NCBI GenBank assembly: GCA_910574455.1
Contig: CAJSYZ010000002.1
Span: 2,133,671-2,197,670 of the forward strand
DNA length: 64,000 nucleotides
Direction: 5' to 3'
Source of the DNA: Trichaptum fuscoviolaceum
Lineage: Eukaryota; Basidiomycota; Agaricomycetes; Hymenochaetales; Trichaptaceae
A program made the position numbers and the translations under genes. Of the stretch, positions 58,754-64,000 are shown in pieces. The notes beneath the pieces were generated by a model that saw only the letters and a program-made list of their open reading frames with translations, ran no database searches and was not told the DNA's origin. Position 1 is the first letter of the stretch, and each line of letters starts with the position of its first letter.

Positions 58754-59523
58754 TCACTTGTTATGCCAGAACAGTGTCCGCAAGCTATCCCATTTATCCG
58801 AGTCGCGGTAGAGGTAGTTCATGGAGTTCCACATGCCCGGTTGGATCGCCTCGCCCTTGTTGTTGAAGAGCCACATGACCGCACCCCACGCAACGGCGGC
58901 AAATATCGAGAACTGGCGCGCGTCGGGCTCGACGGGGCGTGCGGGCACCCCGGGCGCGGATACCGAGCTGCCTGCGCGTGGAGAGGTGCGGTCGCGCGAA
59001 AGGATGGTGGAAACGACGCGCGAGACGACGTATAGCACAATCTGTATGCGCCAGAGTGTTTAGTACACCTGCGATGATTGAGATAGTATGGAAATGGAGA
59101 GGACAGACGAACCTGCTCATTGATAGCTGTCCGCTCACCGAACACTAAGAAGCCGCCTATCAAACCGGCGAAGAATGTGTCCGAGTTTCTGGACTTCCCG
59201 CCGTTCATTCTCTTCTGTAGAACTAGCAGCGCCTTGTACAGGGAAACGAACTTCGCGAGGCCCCAAGCGTGCTGCACGGTCATGCGAACGATCTGTTTCG
59301 CCCGTGTTGTCCAGCTGCATAGCAGTAACAAGATAAATTGAGATAATTTTGCACAAAAAAGTAGGAAATGCACTCACTCGCCCTTGCCAAATAGTATCGA
59401 CATTACAACGGCATGCGGGAAGCGGATCTTGACGCCATAGACAATGCCATTGCGCGCCCCCTTGAGTATAGAAAAGATCTCGTGGTACCGTGGGTCATTT
59501 ATGATTGAATCTATCGTCGACAT
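58754..59523 (-). CDS. PXMP4: Peroxisomal membrane protein 4 (PXMP4/PMP24, Tim17/22/23-like)
   Basis: PXMP4 is a peroxisomal membrane protein related to the Tim17/22/23 fold; its transport role is unsettled. The start MSTIDSIINDPRYHEIFSIL is followed by GARNGIVYGVKIRFPHAVVM. After introns come WGLAKFVSLYKALLVLQKRM, DTFFAGLIGGFLVFGERTAI and NEQIVLYVVSRVVSTILSRD. Then FSIFAAVAWGAVMWLFNNKG and a C-terminal helix follow; the end is DSLRTLFWHNK. The family pattern RFPHA plus GxxxG-rich helices is clear. Three exons with introns near 59030-59110 and 59315-59380. Confidence 0.88.
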
Positions 59524-60289
59524 TGCTTTCTTAGACACTCTTTCAGGATTCTATGTGCTGTAAGGTTCGGGACTATTTGTTTCCGTGCCAAGTCACAATA
59601 AAGATATGCGTATTGGCTGTAGATGATGAATATGTCCGTCCAAGAGGATAGGTTTCAAGACAAGGGTGGAGGAGGAGAGGGGTTGGTCGCCAGCGTAGGT
59701 GGTGCTGAGACGTTGGAGGCCAACCTCAGGATTGCAAAGTGAGCCTGAAATGGACGGCGTCATTCCCGGAGAATCACATGTGTTTTGCCCGAACTCCCGA
59801 TGAGACGACAGGGTCATTGTTCTTCTTCAGATTATGTATACAGAAGAAGCTGAGCTACGTCTACACGGTTTCCTCATAGACAGTGAGATGCATATGCATG
59901 AACGATAGTACGCGACAGAGGCCTAGTGGCGTAGATGCGCCCCTTGGTCACGGACATGACTTCCCAACTTCGTACTTTCATTCATTCATGTATGCATGTT
60001 ATTCATAATATCATTGCAAAAGATGCAAATACATCACAGAAAATAGGAAATGGGTACACAGAGAGCGGTCACAGCAAAAAGCAAGTAGACCCGTATCAGC
60101 TCCCAATCGGCTCCGACCCTCCTCGAAACCGTTGGTCTAAGCGTGCGGGCTTCATGTTATGCGGAATACTAGGTCCAGACCTGCATGCCATGATTTTTTC
60201 CCTCCTTCCCTCTCCTTCATTTCATATCCCTCTTGACCTCGAACGCAGCACATAGAGCATAAGAATTTCGTAGCCATAAACGTAAACGC
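59524..60289. other. Intergenic, about 765 bp
   Basis: Holds the PXMP4 upstream region and the uL1 3' flank. One 106-codon open frame (59935-60255, plus) lacks any motif and is not called. No repeat seen. Confidence 0.5.
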
Positions 60290-61252
60290 TTAGTAGAGAC
60301 GGATAGGCTTGCCCATAGTCGACTTAATGTGGAGCGACTTCACGTTCTGCCAGTTCTTCTTAAGCAGGGAGACCAAGAAGTTGATGGCTATACAAAACAA
60401 AAAGTATTAGAGACCCGATGTTTCAAGAAAGGGACAGAAGTAGGGGAGACATACCCAACATGACGTTTGCGAGGACCTGATCCTCGGTCATCTGGATGTG
60501 GCCGACGGCAACACCCAAGCAGAGCACCTTCTTGAGCTGGAACTTGATCGTAGAGCGGACCTCGGTGAGCTTGTTGCTCAAATCCTCAGCGTGCGAGACG
60601 GGTGTCGGGAACTTGCCGGCTGCACAATCGTGTCAGTTCAATACACCACTTACTTAGATTAGAGAGCAAGGTCAGACTTACCCTTGGAGAGACCCGGACC
60701 AAGAAGACGAGGAATCTGCTTGATGAGAGCCTCAGAGGCCAAGAAAGCATCGTACTTCTTGGCGAGCTTCTTCACAAGCTTCTTGTTCTTGTTAAGTCTT
60801 TCGATCGCAAACTTTAGCGTTCACATCTCCACTCAAGGAATGTAAGATACACACTTCTTCAAGTCATCAACAGACATGTACTCGAGGTCAATCTGCTTAG
60901 CACGATCGATATCAGCAGCATCCGCGAGAATGCAGATAGACATGCGCGGGCGGGGAACATTCGGGAGCCTATGCGTATGAGTTGTTAGCCTATCATACAC
61001 ACGGGGAACGTCTCTGTACACACTTGACGGTACCCGAGAAACGCTTGTCACGCTGAGGGTCGTAGTTCTTGAGACCAATCTGGAGCTCGATGGTCTCGAC
61101 GAAGTTACGTCTGTTTTCGCCGTTTGAGGCAGCAAGGAGTTCCTTGACGGACGCCCGCACGCTTGCCACTGAGAGTTTGCTTCCGCTGAAGATACATTGC
61201 AGCTCAAATCAGCCTTCCCCTACGTTCGTCTCAGCAACTAAGCGCACCTCAT
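60290..61252 (-). CDS. RPL10A: 60S ribosomal protein uL1 (L10a)
   Basis: uL1 forms the mobile L1 stalk of the large subunit and helps release deacylated tRNA. Exon 1 is only ATGAG (61248-61252). The splice gives [19 protein letters not shown], then [60 protein letters not shown] and [40 protein letters not shown], the RNA-binding loop of the family, is intact. It ends MGKPIRLY. Short introns fall at about 60390-60450, 60619-60680, 60800-60853, 60969-61023 and 61190-61247. Length of about 217 residues is standard. Confidence 0.95.
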
Positions 61253-62686
61253 ATTTTTTGATTGTCTTCACCGATGGAGGGTTTGGTGGTTTACGATCAT
61301 TTCTGTGCACTTGGCGCATAGAACTTCTGGCACGATACGGGTTTTGCCGGAGGTACTGTATAACTCTGAATTTAAGGTTTAGCGCTCGCTTTTGGAACGT
61401 TAGTAGTCACATCATGATGGCACGGTTTTCCATAAACATCATAGTACTAGGTAACGGCTGAAGGTCTCGATTTGAACGTGCCATGGATGCCACTTCGTCG
61501 AGGACGCACATAACGGCAGTTGATAAACAGACCACTGGCAAACTACTTTATATCAGATAGAAAGACTCGGGCCACAATTAATCTCATCTCACGTTCCTCA
61601 GCTTGGTGAATGCACTCATTTGCTTAACTTGAAGGTGGATTCACTCCGTTCGCATCTTTACTACATACATATACTACACCCTCATCTCACCTCAACAACA
61701 CTTTATTCTCTCCTTCGCCTGCGCTTTCTTGTCCTTGGAACATTTCTGAGCACTGAGACTACGTAGTTGTACTACAACCGCTCTCGCTTTCGCCTCCCGT
61801 TTGCGCAGCGTCAACGTCGCTGAGTGTGTCTTGCGAGCGTCAAATGACGCCTAGGAACCACACCGTCCGAGGCATCTACTAGTTCACAAATTAACACCAC
61901 TAGGCTGGAAATACGTGAGTTGCTGATGCTCTTAATTCTATTGCGAGTTATTCGCCGAATATTAGTCGTCTGAACATTTACAGTAAATGACTGATACATC
62001 TCATTAGATTACTAGGATTACGCATTTGATGCCTTTCATTATTACAAGGAAGGGAAATAAGTCCTTGAGCGGAACATGTTCATGGACGCGCAATAGCCGT
62101 CTGCTTGCGCTATAAAACCTCTTACGGGGCTCAGCTACATGCACGACATACGTCACTGACTCTGCTCGTCTGAGGAACTATCTTTTAATACCTTCCATGG
62201 ATTGCTCACGCAGACTACACACTATCACCACCAATCGCATTTGCGCTGCACTTAGTATTCCGTCTCTGGCAACATACATGTTACCCCCATACCATCTCAA
62301 CTGCCTGGACGCATGTCTGGAAACTGACTCCGCTGCTGTATATCCGCTTCACCCTCGCTCATCGCGTACGCGTGCATTCTTTGCCCCCACAGACAATCTT
62401 GAGTGGCTTCCAGGACGAATGTTATCTTACCTAGGATAACTCTCACTTTGCTAATCTTTAGCAGGCCAGTTCAGTTCAGCGAACCTAACAACTGGAACAC
62501 ACTACAGGTGAACACCCGTACTGGTGCTCACTATTCATTTCTATTGGCTCCTCTCTATTTCTATGATGCTCCGACCTCAAACATTTGAAGGTGTTTTGGT
62601 ACAAAAAGTTGACGGGGATAACCTTTCTCGGCGCGAGTCCGAAATTGTCAGTATCATCCCCATTTTTTCTGATTTTACTCAAGCTC
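61253..62686. other. Upstream regions of uL1 and MFS copy 2
   Basis: About 1.43 kb without a supported gene. The first few hundred bases should include the strong uL1 promoter. A CT-rich stretch lies at about 61670-61740. From about 62380 the sequence parallels the flank of MFS copy 1 (from 52140). Confidence 0.5.
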
Positions 62687-64000
62687 ATGTCTCTGAGACA
62701 GCAGTCGACTGAACTGACTAACCAAGAGATTGAGAAACCTCCAAAGCTACACTTGCGAGGTCATGATGTTGGCCGCACATTGGAATCTCCCGTCTCTCCG
62801 GATTTACCGAGTTTTTCCACTGTCGTTCCTACCATTCTGGACACAAAGGATGCAATCTGCGATCAGCCCTCTGATCAGAAACCAAGGCCCGACAAGCTTG
62901 GCCTCAGGATGGCCAGCGCCTTCTTCATGTTCTTCACATGTGGGTGGGGAGACGGAGGTACGTTATTCGACAACATCTTCAGCTACACCTATCTAACTCG
63001 ATGCTCCTACAGTCACCGGCACAGTGCTTCCATGTACGTCTCATGACCTCAAGTGAATTGAATGCAGCTAAAGGCTAAGCTTCATTGGCGACAATTAGAC
63101 TTCAAGGAAGATTACGAGTTGAGCTACATGATATCTTCTCTTCTATTCGTCACTAGTACAGCAGGGTGTGTCTCCTAGTCTGACGAATACTCAGCGTATT
63201 CTTACGGGTATTCTCCACAGTTTCGCCATTGGTGTCCTGCTATTTGAGCACATTTATGTCCTTATGGGTCGCGGCCAACAGAAACATCTAGTAGTGACCG
63301 AGTCGCCCTTTGGCTTCTGTTCGCGAATCCGGAGATTTCTACCGAGATTATTTTCGGAACAAAAACGGATATATTCACATTCACCAAGTCTTGCGAGATT
63401 CCGAATCCTTGTTGCGGCGAGTATTATGCACGCTTGTTTTTTTATCATCATGGGCACAAGCGTTAGCTATGCCAATGTGCTCGTTGGATACTCTGTCTCT
63501 GCGTTTTCCAGGGCGTTCTTATATGGTAAGCCATTGAGTTATATCCCCTAATCTCTTCTAATACTACAGTTTGGTTAGGAACTGCGTACGAACCAATTTA
63601 ATTTCTTCTAGCTGATGTATGTCCAACATATAATTATTCACAGCAGCGCCTATGTTGCGTCTACCCCGAGACGACCGCTAGGCCTACTTTATGCCTGTTT
63701 ATGTGGGTAACATCTATCAATCTCCCAGTTCTTATCCCTGATGGTCCGTGAAGCTGTCGGTGCATTTCTGGCTCCATTCGTCTGTCAGACATTGCTTGCT
63801 AGAGGTGTTCCTTGGGAGCGCTTTTACCTTGGATCGCTGGTCTTGTCCGGAATTAATACCACATTCCTCGCCATATCTTTCCGTCCTACACGTAAGGAAC
63901 TGGAGGACGAAGGCCATTTCTCTTCTCCGTCCGCGCAGCCCTGCATCGAAGCCCAGCTTGAAGTCAGTCCTATCGCAGATGATAAGGGAAGATCGATGAA
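62380..64000 (+). repeat. Direct segmental duplication, copy 2 (truncated by the window end)
   Basis: Same orientation as copy 1, offset about 10.23 kb. It includes 5' flank, the N-terminal exons and the first half of the MFS gene. Similarity is high in exons (the LVAASIMHACFFIIMG block is identical) and still visible in introns. The intervening DNA carries Sgf11-like, BTB, PXMP4 and uL1 genes. Confidence 0.85.
62687..64000 (+). CDS. MFS transporter, copy 2, partial and probably frameshifted
   Basis: Paralogue of the gene at 52454, cut by the window end. It starts MSLRQQSTELTNQEIEKPPK and gives MASAFFMFFTCGWGDG, TAGFAIGVLLFEHIYVLMGR, FRILVAASIMHACFFIIMG and SYANVLVGYSVSAFSRAFL. After the intron that ends near 63611, the next exon has 39 bases to the SSAYVAS motif, where copy 1 has 38 to SNAYVAS. 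Under the same splice sites this is a +1 frameshift. The motifs further on (GAFLAPFVCQTLLARGVPWE-like text) stay conserved, so decay is recent or another acceptor is used. Substrate is unknown. Confidence 0.65.

Noticed and set aside
59935..60255. 106-codon plus-strand frame
   Set aside because: No recognisable domain and no coding-like pattern; sits in the uL1 3' flank.
63170..63235. Loss of a splice acceptor (TTACAG to TTACGG) in MFS copy 2
   Set aside because: The better acceptor in both copies is the next one (CAACAG or CCACAG before TTT/TTTC), giving TAGFAIGVL in both.
1..64000. tRNA genes, rRNA, CRISPR arrays, LTR or transposase remnants
   Set aside because: No tRNA B-box in a foldable context, no regularly spaced repeats, no terminal repeats and no transposase or reverse transcriptase motif were seen by eye.

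Overview
This window is nuclear DNA from a filamentous basidiomycete, most likely an Agaricomycete. Genes are dense and split by many 45-75 bp GT-AG introns. GC content is moderate, but a few genes (BTG-like, DSS1-like) are strongly GC-rich. Families with no close budding-yeast equivalent (TRAX, BTG/Tob, PXMP4, chromodomain proteins) are present. I see no operon, CRISPR array, tRNA or rRNA. All gene models below come from reading frames, splice-site consensus and remembered family motifs, not from database searches. Boundaries I derived by hand may be off by a base or two.

Layout. 1-6398 is the 3' part of a BLM10/PA200 proteasome activator gene. 6.9-10.7 kb holds a HIT-like protein and TRAX, transcribed divergently. 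10.7-12.9 kb has no gene I can support. 12.9-14.1 kb is a BTG/Tob-domain gene. 15.3-19.1 kb is a divergent pair, a mitochondrial RNB exoribonuclease (DSS1-like) and a Bet1-like SNARE. 19.3-25.6 kb holds a ULP1-type SUMO protease and a large chromodomain protein that resembles fission-yeast Chp1 in layout. 25.8-27.4 kb is mitochondrial succinyl-CoA ligase beta. 27.7-33.2 kb is one very long, mostly disordered protein. 33.3-35.7 kb holds a tiny unknown gene, complex I NDUFS3 and the spliceosomal protein SPF27/BCAS2. 35.9-39.3 kb holds MTC1, a 119-residue chromodomain protein and ribosomal protein eS27.

39.7-46.8 kb is four minus-strand genes: peroxisomal acyl-CoA thioesterase (C-terminal SKL), RAD14/XPA, the class I histone deacetylase RPD3 and a DinB-like protein. 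47.8-51.5 kb holds a UPF0658 Golgi membrane protein, a predicted 95-residue single-pass membrane protein and peptidyl-tRNA hydrolase 2. 52.1-55.0 kb is an MFS transporter. 55.2-61.3 kb holds a SAGA Sgf11-like protein, a BTB protein, PXMP4 and ribosomal protein uL1 (L10a). From 62.4 kb to the window end lies a second, closely similar copy of the MFS gene and its 5' flank, cut by the window edge and probably frameshifted.

How the genes relate. Most are independent housekeeping genes, often in head-to-head pairs sharing 130-450 bp. Chromatin functions recur (two chromodomain proteins, RPD3, Sgf11, SUMO protease), as do mitochondrial functions (DSS1-like, LSC2, NDUFS3, PTH2) and peroxisomal ones (thioesterase, PXMP4). 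I treat this as ordinary gene content rather than a cluster. The points most worth follow-up are the Chp1-like protein, the small chromodomain gene with a 22-C tract at a 3' splice site, the BLM10 micro-exon that encodes the proteasome-docking tail, two unannotated-looking small genes and the direct MFS duplication.
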